Notes under the pieces: generated by a model | What the model saw: only the letters and a program-made list of their open reading frames with translations | Databases searched by the model: none | Told to the model about the DNA's origin: nothing | From: Ochromonas danica | Taxonomy: Eukaryota > Sar > Chrysophyceae > Chromulinales > Chromulinaceae | Length of the DNA stretch: 64,000 nucleotides | NCBI GenBank assembly: GCA_015146655.1 | Contig: VKHL01000076.1 | Coordinates: 1 to 64,000 of the forward strand | Direction of reading: 5' to 3' | Shown: positions 33,518-46,075 of the stretch, in pieces | Position numbering within the stretch: the first letter of the stretch is position 1 | Layout of the letters: each line of letters begins with the position of its first letter | Position numbers and translations under genes: made by a program

Positions 33518-33951
33518 TTATGCGCTCTTGTTGTACGTTTGTTCTTGCACTGAAAGACTAATTTGTTGTACTTGTTGTGATTGATTCTCTTTGTCTGCGG
33601 GAGTTGGCGTGGAGGAACGTGGAATGGAATATTCAAATTTGAATTCCATGGAACAGATCTACCCAAGTCCGTGGAAACCAAGACTACAGGACTGTACAAT
33701 GCTATTGTTTCAAGGGAAACATAGATTCATTGAGGAAAATCAAAGCATCCCGTTGCGTTCATCGACCCCTTGCACCCACCACTATAACCATCTCTTCATG
33801 TCCACATGACCTACTACAGTACCACGACCGCTGCTTTTCCAGTCATTTCTTTCTTACTATTCCTTCCACAGCTATGTCACGTGTTGGATAGGATTCATAT
33901 GCTCTAAGTACACAATGTAAATAACGAACATAATCAAGTCATATTTCTTAT
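33518..33951. promoter_or_regulatory. upstream of ULP1-like gene, 3' flank of SLD5
   Basis: No gene is supported. At about 33627-33650, a GAATATTCAAATTTGAATTCCATGG palindromic cluster lies 110-130 bp upstream of the ATG. The rest is the 3' flank of SLD5. Confidence 0.35.
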
Positions 33952-34782
33952 TTACAATAATTGCATCTGTCCTTCTAATACTTGAGATCGTATTGTTTGA
34001 TAACGCATAACAGCAATCTCTCCACGACGAAAACTTTGATATCGATCACCACCTAAAGGGAGATCAAAGATATCTTCTAATGCTTGTCCAAAAACAAATT
34101 GCTATTGAAGATAATAAAGCAAACAACTAGGTTATACTATATACTAATATTCATCACATAGAATGTGTGAGGTAAAGACTAACCTGTAGCTTGGGTACTG
34201 CATGCTTGTAACGATCATTATTCTCCAGGAAGTAGTCAGCACAGTTTTGTGGTAGACGACTGATAATCGTATCTTCCATAAATTGATTTGTTAAATTGTT
34301 TAACTTAGTGGCGAAAATACGTTCAGTTGAAGAGAGTCGCTCTAGTAGTTGTAAATCTCCTAGAATATGTTCCAGTTGGTTTTCAATTTTCACAATACGA
34401 GTTCGAAGATATTTCATAAGAGAGAAACGTACTCGTTCAATATCAGACTGATAGAGAACAATCGTAAAAGCTTCTTCTTCATTGGGATCATCTAATTTGT
34501 CATCAATGAAAGCCTAACAAAGCCAACAAGAAAGACAGTGAGTGAGTGAGTGAGTGAGTTATCAAGACAGGGCTGCCTATCCCGGTGGATCACAGCAAGG
34601 GTCTGCTTTGTACGTACCTGCTGCTGTTCGATAAGATGCTTCACTGTACTGACTATTTCTTTCTCATATGGAAGAATTTCAGGAGCTTGTAATTCATTAC
34701 GCCATGTTGTATGTAATTTGATCACATAATCATTGAGTTCATAATATTTCTCATCATTTTCACTCTGGTCAAGGAAGAGCAT
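33952..34782 (-). CDS. SLD5: GINS complex subunit SLD5
   Basis: About 214 aa, close to the usual 220. Exons are 34618-34782, 34184-34513 and 33952-34101. SLD5 is part of the GINS ring (SLD5, PSF1-3), which joins MCM2-7 and CDC45 to form the replicative helicase. Characteristic sequence: TWRNELQAPEILPYEKEIVS (A-domain start), then QSDIERVRFSLMKYLRTRIVKIENQ, and a PKLQ to QFVF junction leading into the C-terminal B domain, which ends QVLEGQMQLL. The last residue positions match the conserved SLD5 terminus (EG-x-x-x-L-I/L). All splice joints keep frame. A second ORF-like extension past each donor is intron read-through only. Confidence 0.92.
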
Positions 34783-35611
34783 TCTTCTTACTTTTCTTGA
34801 TTTCTATCAATCAGTCAAAATGTCAATATGAATTTCAAACCTGGTCTACGTTAATCGCGTTTTTGGAACATTTTCGAGTTTATCGCACAGTGGAAGTTGT
34901 TCTCACCAAAACCTCCATAAGACTATCTAGACTATCTAAACACCGTCAGAAGCTGAGAATGGACTATCTGCTTTCCTACTAGATCTATACACTGTCTAAC
35001 GGGTTCCGCAGAATAGTATCACTGATTAGTATAGTGATGGACTACCAATACTATTTGGATTTCCTATACTAATCAGCGGAATCCATTACCTTAACGGCAG
35101 GCCACAGAGAACTACTGATAATATTACTATTCTGTTAAAATCGTCTGGAATGGACGAATAGAATACGAACATAGAAAATGGCGTTTCACATGATTATGAG
35201 CGGGAAATGATCAATAATGACGTTTTACAATACAGTAGAAGAGTTCCGCTGTGCGCAGCAGGGCGCAAGATGAGGGGAGATTGTGACTGTGTGTGTCACA
35301 CTGTCACTGTCTCACACACTCTCACAGTCACACAACTCACTTGCTCCTGTTCACTTGCTCCTGTTCATCATCTCTGCTGCTGATAATCAATAGTACTACT
35401 ACGATCACAACTTACTTCTACCTGTCTTGTTATCCATAGTTGTGATTGATCTTCCTTCTTCCTTCTAAACCTATTCTATAGTTTTAACAGACAGAGATAT
35501 CAAATAATCAATCCTTCCTAAGTTTATTTCCTGATTTGCTTTTTTCTTTCTCTTTCTCTTTCTTTCTCGAGCTGTTCGTAATTATTATCCGTGAAGAAAA
35601 TTGGAGAGAAA
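34783..35611. other. divergent intergenic, SLD5 and cyclin Y-A
   Basis: No gene is supported. CTGATTAGTATA and TATACTAATCAG form a 12-bp inverted repeat around a 30-bp loop at about 35023-35077. At 35282-35335, TGTGACTGTG and CACAGTCACA form another. Confidence 0.5.
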
Positions 35612-36792
35612 ATGGAATCAAAAACACCAGATGATATTGGAGATCGAAAACTCTCCAGTCCAGCACCTGAAATTCCTGATGACAAGTCGGGAAATGTACT
35701 TCCTAACAATGAGGAAGAAGAAGTTGGTGTTGCCCTGTTAACTAAGTCGAGACACAAGTTCTGTACTACCAGTTCTGTGTATACAGAGAATACCTTATCA
35801 AATCCGAACAATGACCATGTTAGCTATTGGTAAGTTTTATGTTTTCGTACATTTTGCTTTTTCGCTGATTCCTCGTCTGTGTCGTACAGCATTGGTGCGG
35901 TGATGCAAGCACAAATTTTTGATGATCATGAGGCCTTAGCACAACGCAATTCTACTCCGCCAGCTTTCCATCTTGAAATTCCCTTGGACCCACAATATGG
36001 TGGACCTACTACCAACATTCTTGAATCTGTGCTCATGCAAGAATCAATGCATGACTTGGAGCTTCGCCAGAAGCTGTTAGCAGGAGTTGTTCCCACTGTT
36101 GATACAATGTTCAGGTGAGTTGTTATTATTGATTTATTCATTCTTTGCTGACGAGAACATTTCTTCTCAGATTCATTGCCTATTTAACGATGGCAGCAAG
36201 ATACAGTCCTCAATGTAACATTATTGCATTGGTCTATCTGAATCGCATCACAGGAAGGAATGGGTTTGCCTTGACGATGGAGAACTGGCGTGGCTTGTGG
36301 ACAAGCTGCATCATTCTCGCTCAGAAGGTGTGGGATGATAAGCCTTTGCGTACGTCTAGCTTCACTCAGATCTTACCAAATGTGAGCAAGGATCAGCTTC
36401 GTGAATTGGAGATGAAAGCTTTCCAATTGATGGACTATACTGCAACAGTGAAACCTTCCATCTATGCGAAGTACTATTTCGAGTTGCGAGCCTTATTTGG
36501 AGAGATAACAAAGAATGACCCACGTTATCAATGGAACTTGAAGCCCTTAACATTAGTGCAAGGGATGCGTTTAGAAGATCGTTCGTGTCGCACTGGACGC
36601 GGTATGCGCGGTAATTTGACTGACTCAAAAGCTGCTGCCAAAGATTCCCCTGCGTCTACCTCTAACATGCCGTCTTTATCTGCCCGTGTTGGCAGTGCTT
36701 CCCAGATGAAGAAGTACGTCGACAGTGGCGCAAAGACACTGGAAGACCTTACTTATACCCCTACCACTTCGCGTTATGTCTTGCGCCTGTGA
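35612..36792 (+). CDS. CCNY: cyclin Y-like protein A
   Basis: About 354 aa. Exons are 35612-35829, 35890-36114 and 36171-36792. The frame opens upstream at a GTG, but the first ATG is 35612. Cyclin Y activates CDK14/16 (PFTAIRE/PCTAIRE) and relates to yeast PHO80-type cyclins. The signature region before the box is TTSSVYTENTLSNPNNDHVSY, corresponding to the conserved STIFLDDSTVSQPN block of cyclin Y. The cyclin box includes CNIIALVYLNRITG, WRGLWTSCIILAQKVWDD and KAFQLMDYTATVKPSIYAKY. The C-terminal tail is disordered, ending LEDLTYTPTTSRYVLRL. The central 374 bp (36211-36584) are identical to the convergent paralogue at 38167-39364, while exons 1-2 have diverged. Confidence 0.92.
36211..36584 (+). 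repeat. gene-conversion tract, copy A
   Basis: Reads base-for-base as the reverse complement of 38366-38739 over 374 bp, by hand comparison. It covers the cyclin box. Identity stops abruptly at both ends. Confidence 0.85.
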
Positions 36793-38166
36793 TCCTGTAT
36801 TGTGGATCGAGTTACTTTGCCTCTTCCCAGATCGAGCAAATTTCCAGGAAATCGGCACTGTCTGGGTGAATCAGCTAGGAAGTTAACTTTTTTTGCTATG
36901 TCGATTCCCTGCATCAGTAGCATCAATCTTGTTTTAAAAAGTGTGCTTTGTGTTCCTGTTGTGTCAATACGGGCAAGAAGATAGTGTGATGAAAGTACAT
37001 ACTTGGTTTCTTTTGTGCTTCTGGTAGCTTTAGAAAATACGTTCTTGCTTGGACCCATTGTCTGGTATCATCCTGTTGTTGTCTTGTTGTCTTTGTCATG
37101 TGCGTTGCCTTCTCTAACAACGTTGGCATCGACAACTGATATGTTAGGTTAGAACTTTGCAATAGTTCACATTACTGTTTTCATTTTCTTTCAATTCTTA
37201 ACTTCGTGTGTGACCTTTCTTTTCGCTCCCCTATTCAATAACTCCACATGCATGCGGAATGAACTAAAGGAAGAGCTTAGTCTACAGGCCAGTTAATTAC
37301 ATAGATCTAAATAGATTTTCAGCACTGACAATCTTTCTAAGTCTCTACCACATTCTTCGACCCACTCGAAGGAAAATCACTCACACGATGATATGGAGAG
37401 TTTGGTAAAGCCGAGAAAGAAGTACAAGCTGAAGAAAAGCTCTCTCATTAATCTGATGAAACTCTTTGAGGAAGCACCAATTTTTACAGAAGATTGATAG
37501 GTTACTCCCACAAGACAAGAAATCAAACACACAATCAGTCTACTCCCAATGCATTGCTCGAGAAATGACCAAAGCATAAGAATGACTCATATCGTCGCTC
37601 TGCAAATATGAAGGCATAGCACAGTAGACGACAAACAAGATATAAAACAAAACGAAGGGACCCATGTTTTCGCGGCCGAACAAAGAAGTACAATATCACA
37701 AGGAAAAATCATCGGCGAATTCAATGATCCGCCAGTCCGACACAGATGGACTCGAGACGATGTTTACATTGTATTGACGTTATAGCTTCAAAGGTTACCA
37801 CGCTTTTCAACTATTTATTTCGAAAATGTTCTTTTGTTCAAAGCATCAAGAAGTCAAAGAGGAGAGTTATGGAAACACTTTCTGTCCCAGGGAAATAAAG
37901 AAAGCTCAACAAGAATAGAAGTAGAAACAGAGAGCCCCATGGTAAAGCTCATTGCGATCACGGAGAAGGGTGCAGCGAACAGGCTCATAATCTACCCCAC
38001 CGAACACAGGAACTAGAACAACTATCTAACACAGGATTGGGCAACAAACATGAGCCATAGAGAAGCAGAGAGTACTATTGATGACAACAAACTAAGACAG
38101 TCTGAGAACAGAACTATGCAAAAAGCTAATGTTGGATAAAACAGCTATGAAAAAAAAGACCACCCT
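36793..38166. other. spacer between convergent cyclin genes
   Basis: This 1.37-kb stretch between two 3' ends holds no supported gene. Short frames in it lack recognisable content. Its two halves are not obviously similar to each other, so the inverted duplication does not extend into it. Confidence 0.5.
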
Positions 38167-39364
38167 TTATAGGCGCAAGACATAGCGCGAAGTAGTGGGG
38201 GTATAAGTTAAATCCTCCAAAGTCTTCGCGCAAACATCCTTTGCCTGTCCATAAGATGATCCAGGGGAACCAGAAGAAGACGGGGACACATGTTTCGCTC
38301 CCTTAGTTTCGCTGGAATTACTGCTACTCTTGGAAGCAGAACGAAAACCATTTCCTGCACGATATGAACGATCTTCTAAACGCATCCCTTGCACTAATGT
38401 TAAGGGCTTCAAGTTCCATTGATAACGTGGGTCATTCTTTGTTATCTCTCCAAATAAGGCTCGCAACTCGAAATAGTACTTCGCATAGATGGAAGGTTTC
38501 ACTGTTGCAGTATAGTCCATCAATTGGAAAGCTTTCATCTCCAATTCACGAAGCTGATCCTTGCTCACATTTGGTAAGATCTGAGTGAAGCTAGACGTAC
38601 GCAAAGGCTTATCATCCCACACCTTCTGAGCGAGAATGATGCAGCTTGTCCACAAGCCACGCCAGTTCTCCATCGTCAAGGCAAACCCATTCCTTCCTGT
38701 GATGCGATTCAGATAGACCAATGCAATAATGTTACATTGTGTGCTAAAATTAGCACGGAAACTAATTAACGAAATAAATCTAGTGTGCACATCGAAAGTA
38801 TTTCGTTGTAAGCAATGCAGAGATTCTAAAAAACGTGGTTTAGTTCACTGACCTGTAAACTGAATCAACGGTGGGAACTACACCCATAAGCAGCTTATTT
38901 CTCAACTCATCATCATGAAGAGTTTCATGGTTAAGAATATGATCAGGAATACGCTCAAGGGGACCACCATATTCAGGGGATAGAGGTATTTGAAGATTAA
39001 ATTCTGGAAAGACATTTTTTAGCGCATTAGGCGATTCAAAGTCATCGAAAATCTGGGCTTGCATAACTGCTCCAATGCTAATTAAATAGATTTCATCCGT
39101 CAGATTTGAAAAAAACATTTCATAGTAAAAAAAGTAGCACACTTACCAATAGATCACTTGATCATTGTTGGGATTGGATAAGTTATGCTCGGCATAGACA
39201 GAACTGGTAGTACTATATTTTAATCTGTTAATTGCAATAGGTTCATCTGATGGTGTGACAACACGATTATCTGTTGAGGCAGCAGGAACAGCTGAATCAT
39301 CATGATCAAGAAGTTCATCTAAATGATCAGCAGAAAAAGGACTAGAATCTTTAGTATCATCCAT
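38167..39364 (-). CDS. CCNY: cyclin Y-like protein B
   Basis: About 351 aa. Exons are 39147-39364, 38853-39077 and 38167-38779. Exons 1 and 2 have exactly the same lengths (218 and 225 bp) and phases as in copy A, showing common descent. Conserved landmarks are TTSSVYAEHNLSNPNNDQVIY and SIGAVMQAQIFDD; otherwise the N-terminal half differs widely from copy A. The cyclin box is identical in protein and DNA across 38366-38739. The tail differs (Ser-rich, GSPGSSYGQ) but ends with the same AKTLEDLTYTPTTSRYVLRL, there encoded by different codons. The two genes are tail-to-tail with 1.37 kb between them. Function should be as CDK partner; the divergent N-terminus may set partner choice or membrane location. 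Confidence 0.92.
38366..38739 (-). repeat. gene-conversion tract, copy B
   Basis: Partner of 36211-36584 in inverted orientation; both are 374 bp. Confidence 0.85.
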
Positions 39365-40701
39365 ATTTTTTGAATTGTAAAAAAATAACAGTAATTAAAA
39401 GGCAAGGAAGAGATAGGAAATCAATAAAAAGTACAGTAGGGGAATGTGGAAGGGGCAAGAACAAAGAGAGGTACAGTGATGATTGTAAGATGATGATGAA
39501 GAGATGAAGAGTCTGTCCCACTGCCACTGCCACTGCCACTGCCACTGCCACTGCCGCTGCTGTTCTGTCTGTGTGGGCCGCACACCCCCGAGTGTACACT
39601 GTGGCACTTCTTCAATGCCACACACGCACACCAGCAGCGCACAGGTGCACACACACATACAGCAGAGAGTGGCGGCATTCCGGCGTTTCTGTTGTTTCTT
39701 GGCGAAATTTTGAAAATTTCGATGGAGAAATCTAATTGCTGGGAGCTGAGAGGTTGAAGATAATCAGAACGCTTTCCTTTGCATCCGTTTTGATTTGATT
39801 TGGCTTTATTTGGCGCAGGCTTTGATGGGTTTTCTCTTCTCGTGAGCCCTTGGTGCTGCCTTGAACCTCACCAGAGGCAACCTATTCAGAGCGCGAGATG
39901 ATATTTTGTTGACTCTCAGAGCAGAAATCCACCTCTCCTGCTCTTGGCCGAAGGGTTAAATAACAACCCTATTGGATTTCATCACACTGTTCAATTTTCA
40001 ATGTCGTGACCGTTTCTTCAAAGTATGCTGTGAGCTATAGACGGCATAAACTGGTATTGAAGAAAGTTCCAATCAATCATTTCATTCTTAGTATCATTGT
40101 GGAACACTCACTCTGAGGTTGGAGTGGCACTGAGGCTGATGCAGAAAACAAGTACATTTACAAATGTCAATGACGGCAAAAGCTGTAGAATAAGGGTAAA
40201 AGCTGTAATACAGTTGTAATAAGAGTAAAGAAATCGTGTCTTTTAAGATCTACGGTCGTGTCAATGATGTAAGAAGAATAGTTGAAAGGAATAGTTAAAT
40301 TCGTTCGCTATTTAGGTGGCCATTTATAAAATGAGGTACTTTGCGGTTGCGGTAGGTACCTTCACTAGGGTACCTTAATTCAGCGCCAAAATGTTGATCT
40401 TATTTATATAATTAACACCAGAACATAATTAACACCAGAACCTTAACTTAAAGAGAATTAGGGGCTGTGGGAGGATTGAGAATCGCGTTGTTTCTAGGTG
40501 AAGGAGGTGTTTTTCCCAACAATCCCCATCATCACCTGTGCTGCAAAATCAAAACAATTAGTCAAGACTACTATAGGAACTAGTAGTAAATAGATTGACT
40601 TGTTTTGTGTGGTACTACTTCTATAGTCTATCAGTCATAGTCTATAGTAGCTATCTCATTCTACTATTCTTCTTGATAATTTCTCAAGTCATCTCAAGAA
40701 G
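39365..40701. other. divergent intergenic, cyclin Y-B and RNF10-like
   Basis: No gene is supported in 1.3 kb. A (CCACTG)n microsatellite lies at 39517-39556. A GCGAAATTTTGAAAATTTCG palindrome is near 39701. GGTACCTTCACTAGGGTACC near 40354 is another short inverted repeat. Confidence 0.5.
39517..39556 (+). repeat. (CCACTG)n microsatellite
   Basis: Six to seven hexamer units, 150 bp upstream of the cyclin Y-B start codon. Confidence 0.9.
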
Positions 40702-40886
40702 ATGTTCCATCTCAACAAGGATGATGAAAGAACAGCAACTTCTTCTTTCCCTGACAATGAAATAACAACAAAGAATAAGAAAGAGCAACAACAACAACCA
40801 GTAGGAACAGGACATCAAGTTATCTTGACAAAGCAAGACAAAGAGAAGAAGAACAACAAGAAGAGATTCAATCAACCACTACCATC

Positions 40887-40920
<34 letters not shown>

Positions 40921-41583
40921 GTACTACCACTACCATCATCCTCCTTACAAGTGTCAGATCAGCATATTGAGGATGATCGTGGTGGTAGTGGTAGTGGTAG
41001 TGGTGGTGGTAATCGACGTCATCATAATTCATCTCGTAAGAATCCCAATCCAACCACTAACACTAACACAAGAACTACTGCCACTACTACTACTACAATG
41101 AATCATCACCACCATAGTAATAGTAATAGAAATAGAAAGTCTAGTTCTAATACCAACAAGATCACTAAAGCAGAATATGTTCTTGCCAAGTAAGTTTCCC
41201 CATTAGACTACATCATTTACATTATGGATGAGTTGATTAGCTAACAGGTTATCTATCTGTGGTGATGGCGATGATGATGATGGTGGTGACGTCAATAGTT
41301 TTCGCTTTGTAATTAGTCCATTATCGAACCCTTTTGAAACAGCTTGGTTTAATGCTGATGTTGCCATACCATGGGAATTAGTTCATGCTATCTCACCACC
41401 ACCAGGTAGTAGAAATTATCATCTTAATGAAACTATTTGTCCAATTTGTCTAGAGGAAGAATTGAAATTACCACGAATGAGTCGATGTGGTCATATTTAT
41501 TGGTATGTCATTACTCATTAGATTAGTAGATGATCCCCCCATTTTATTAATAACTAATGGACTGATTGCTTGTGTTGACTGCT

Positions 41584-41626
<43 letters not shown>

Positions 41627-43977
41627 CGTCGTCGTCGTTGTTGTTGTTGTTGTTGTTGTTGTTGATTGTGTACAATAGCTTCCCTTGCATATTACGTCAT
41701 CTTCATAGTGATCGCAGTAATGCAAATCGTTGTCCTGTCTGTATGGAGAAGATTTGCATCTCTGATTTCAAGTTAGCTTTGTTAGAAGGAAGTCCATCTC
41801 TAACAATGACGACATCATGTCATCATCATTCTGTTGCAGTCAATGAGATACATTCCTTCTCTCATCTTACATTCTCTAAAGATGGAAGTATCACTCCTAA
41901 GCTCTTGGACAATGACAATGAGGAGAATAAGATGAGGTTAAGAGATGAAGAGTCTGTTGGTATGAACAAGAAGAATGCTATAGTAATAGGGAAGAAAGAG
42001 AAGAAGAAGTCATTAGCAGAACAGATTTACCATCTGACAGAAACTTTACCTCAAGCATCACCTGATGTTGATAGTCGTGCTATCTATAGTCGTGTTATGT
42101 TTTATTCTTTAGATGATATGATGAATAGCTTTCAATATCAACTTGATGAAGTGAAACGATGGGAAGAAATATTAAATCATCCTTTCTTACTTAAACCTAC
42201 ACAATCTCCTATACTATTACAATCATCTACTACTACCACTACCACTACTACTGCTACTACTGGTGCTTCTTCAACGGTCACTTCCTATCGTAATGCTATA
42301 AGCCGTGCAGCAGTAGCAGGTAGTAGTGATAGTCTATACTACAATCCTCCTCCAGCAGTCACTATCCCTGGTCTACCACCTCGTAGTGGAGGAGGACATC
42401 ATAGTGTGTGTGATAATGAAGATGATGATGAATGGTTAGTATTGGTTTACTTGGAAGAAGCACGTCAGATTATTCAAGAAGAGAAGGCAAAATATCAAAC
42501 TATCTTAGATGAGCAGTTCGTCAATGATCTCATACGATTAGAAGTAGAACGACAACCACAACCACAAGCACAAGCACAACAACAAGCAGTCAAAGCTGTG
42601 GAAAGCACTTCTATGGATGATATGATAACTACTGTAGGTGATGAGACTAATGTTAGTGCTACAGGATTAGTAACACTACCACCAACCACTACAACAGGTG
42701 CTACAACAACAACAGGTGCTGCTACTACTAGTAGCACTAGTGAAGAAGGAGGAGGAAGATTGACAGTAGAAACTCCTGGTATTTATCATTTCTATCAATC
42801 AAAATCAGGTGCTTATATATTCACACAACCTTTCTTACTTCGCTATTTACTTCAAGAAGCTCAAGCAAGTCATCATATCCATCACCATCGTCATCTACTA
42901 CCTACTACATTAGAAGGACGTGTTTTAGAAGTAGAAAGTGCAAAAGTTACAATGGAATTGAAAAAACGTTATCGTTTCTTCTCTCATATTCCATTACATA
43001 GTGAAGTCATTTTAGTTGATATGGATATTACATCTTATTTACATCATCGTAATGTATTACATGAATATCGTAAAGAATGTAAAAAACGTCATGAATATCG
43101 TTTAATAAAGAAAAGAAAAGAAGATGAAGAAATACGTTTAGAAGCTGATCGTCAATTAGCTGAAGCAATAGCATTAGAAGAACGATTAATGCGATTAGAA
43201 TTATCAAAAGAAGAACATGAGAAGAAAGTGCAAGAGATCTTAGCACAGGCACCTCCTCTACCATCATCAACATCATCATCAACAACAACCAAACTACAGG
43301 GAGATAGTTATGACATCAACAGGGATGAGACAAGTAATAATAGTAGTAATAATAATAGCAATGGTAATAATGCTAAAGTAGAAGAAAAGTTTGCTTCTTT
43401 TGCTGCTATTACACAGGTTAGACTAGTACTAGTTGACATTATGTCATTTGTAATAACTTCTCTATGATGTTGATGATGTTATTATTAATGATCAATATGA
43501 CGATATGATTTATGAACAGAAAGGAGGTCATTTCCCATTGTTAGGAGAGCAAACCAAGGCAAAGCAAACACTTTCTTCCAATGGTCAACAGGGTGGTAGT
43601 GGTAGTGGCTTGGGTGCTTGGGGTGAGTCTCTTCCTTGTAACAATATACTGTTGGGCTGTGCATAGTCCTTATTGAATGCTTTCATGATGTGACTCATTG
43701 TGATAGGCAAAGCTACACCATCTTCTTCATCTGCATCATCTAAAGGTCATTCTAATGTTGTTGAAGAAGGTTCAAATGCTTCAGCATGGAAACGAGGAAC
43801 AGCAATACCTCCTCCAGCTATCATGTCGTCAACTAGTTCGAAGGAGAAGAAAGGCAAGGTCTCTTTGTTTTCAACTGCCAGGTAAGCACACTTTTTCATG
43901 ATGATAACTATGACTATGATAATAACTAATGGTGTTCTTATTTGATATTGTTCTGATAGCTCTAGAAGTTATCGATA
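40702..43977 (+). CDS. RNF10: RNF10-type RING E3 ubiquitin ligase
   Basis: About 925 aa in six exons: 40702-41189, 41248-41502, 41679-43416, 43520-43622, 43707-43881 and 43959-43977. RNF10/Mag2 ligases monoubiquitinate 40S ribosomal proteins on stalled ribosomes. The RNF10 landmark FRFVISPLSNPFETAWFNAD (cf. VxDxD before WxxV) leads into a C3HC4 RING (~229-275): CPICLEEELKLPRMSRCGHI, then YCFPCILRHLHSDR and CPVCMEK. A Lys/Glu coiled coil with RYRFFSHIPLHSEVILVDMD follows, as in RNF10. The protein starts with Gln/Asn-rich low-complexity sequence. Exon 6 encodes only the last six residues. Intron 2 contains a long TTG repeat; reading through it gives a false frame. Confidence 0.88.
41582..41662 (+). 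repeat. (TTG)n repeat in RNF10 intron 2
   Basis: About 27 TTG units, interrupted by GTC repeats. It sits inside the intron 41503-41678. Confidence 0.9.
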
Positions 43978-45619
43978 GAATCAGACTAATGTCAACTGAC
44001 CTGTCTAGTCTACATACAGTCAGTCAGTCTATAGAAGGGAATGGAATAGTCTAGTAATATTAATAACCTATTACTACTAGTCTACTATCACTGCCATCAC
44101 CCATCCTAGACGCAATGAGAAAGTCCACTTTATTCTGCCAAAGTAAAGGCACTTTGGATTGCGGGATGGAAACGTACAAAAGTGTTAGCAAAACGTTGTT
44201 GGAGATAATGGACGAACACAACCCTCCCCAGAAGACCCTTCCCCTCCTCCTCGACTAAATCCTTATCTGGCGGTCTTTTCGGCATCACTCTAACCACTTT
44301 TAATGATGCCGAAACAAAGGCCTTCTAAAGTAAAGTAGAAAAGTGATTATCGTCGTGTCTTCTGCACTTACAGTCTTTTGAGTTTTGCACTTTTTCTTCG
44401 TGTAGAACGGCTCTGTATGCTATGCTATGCAATGCTATGATATGATAGAATAGAATAGGATATCAAATTCTGGTTAATTTACACTATACTAGTTTAGTAT
44501 TCATTCATATTGCAAAAGCTAGCATTCATAAGAATATACAACAAAACCTTGTTTTAGTAACTTTTGTCTAGTTTCCATCCATGTGGGGTTGATTGAATAC
44601 AAAAGGAAGAAAGAGGAAGACAACAACAACAACAACAACAACAACATACTTGTAGTTGATAGATATTGTAGTTATCTAGTACAAGTAGTCTCTGTAGTCA
44701 ACCATAGAGTACTAGTCTAGTATTCAGTAGTTAATAGATAGTGAGGAAGAGAAATAGAAGAAAATGTTAATGATAATGATGAGGATGATAATGATGATGA
44801 TGATGATGCTATTGGATCAAACAAATCAATCTCATTCTATCCTATGTATCCTATCCTATTCTTATCCATCACTATATTAAACAAACTACTGTAGAGTACA
44901 TGTAGACTACTTCATCTTATCACCATTACTTAAGTACAAACAACATTGTTTGGCGATATTATACAGTCATTGTCATTGTTACCATTGTAGTTGTTGTTGT
45001 TGTCATGAAGTTTCTCTCCTCGTCCAATAAAAGAAAACAATAAAAAGAAGAAATCGAATCTTCTTCTTGAAATGCACAAAGAAACTAAAAGACTAAACCT
45101 ACTGTACCAATCCATCCACCCATTGATCTCAACACAATGGAATAGAACACAACAGTTGTTAGAACAATCTACACTATTATCACAATCTCCACTACTCCAC
45201 AATACCATCACATGATCATCTGCTTTTTTGTTATGAAATCATGAAGATTGGATAACCTTCATCATCACGATTAGAACCATGACTACAGTATAACAATGAC
45301 AACAGGTGAAGAAGACAAGAGGTCTTGTTACCATGCCATGCCATCATAATCATCATCGTCGTCTTATTTACTTTCTTGTCTGTGTCAGTCCATCTATTGC
45401 AGAAGTACTAACAATAGTATAGTATACTTCTTCTTCCACAAGCAGCACTTTCTCTCTCTCCCGCTTTTATCAATTCAATCATAGAACAAACTGCAATCAC
45501 CATAACCATAATAATAGTGCAAACCAACAACAACAATAGCAACAGCAGCATAATAATAACAATCACTATCATCATGTAATATCATGTCGAAAGTAGTTAA
45601 CTCATCATCATCATGATGA
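43978..45619. other. intergenic, convergent RNF10-like and 1195-aa genes
   Basis: No gene is supported in 1.6 kb. It has short tandem repeats of TATGC, CAA (44625-44646) and GATGAT units. The reverse frames at 44930-45211 and others lack features. Confidence 0.5.
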
Positions 45620-45982
45620 TCATCCGAGAATGACATCATGGAAATAAGCTTCTGATGCAAATCTAATCAAGACAACAACAAATCCCAGTCAGTCAGTCAG
45701 TCAGTTAGTCGTATTAGTTGTATGACTTGACAGCAGCACTAGTTGTTTATTACCTGGAAGTGACGAAATGGAAAGCTTGATCAAAAGTGCCTATTGTACG
45801 ATAGTTTAATGATTCTGCCGGCATGGAAGGCGGAGCCATCAAACTACCACTGCTACCACTACCGCCTGGAAGAAGATTGCTACCACTTATCAGACCTCCT
45901 GGATTATTACCATCACCTGCTTGTTGAGTGTGAGCATAGTAACCAACGGTAATGACTGGCATCAGCTCTCCTTCTACCATCC

Positions 45983-46075
<93 letters not shown>

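Noticed and set aside
39395-39713. Several overlapping Cys/His/Ser-rich frames
   Set aside because: They come from the CCACTG and CA repeats in the cyclin Y-B upstream region.
41566-41700. Poly-Leu start of a long frame in the RNF10 gene
   Set aside because: It is intron 2 read through a TTG repeat; splicing at 41678/41679 restores the RING finger.
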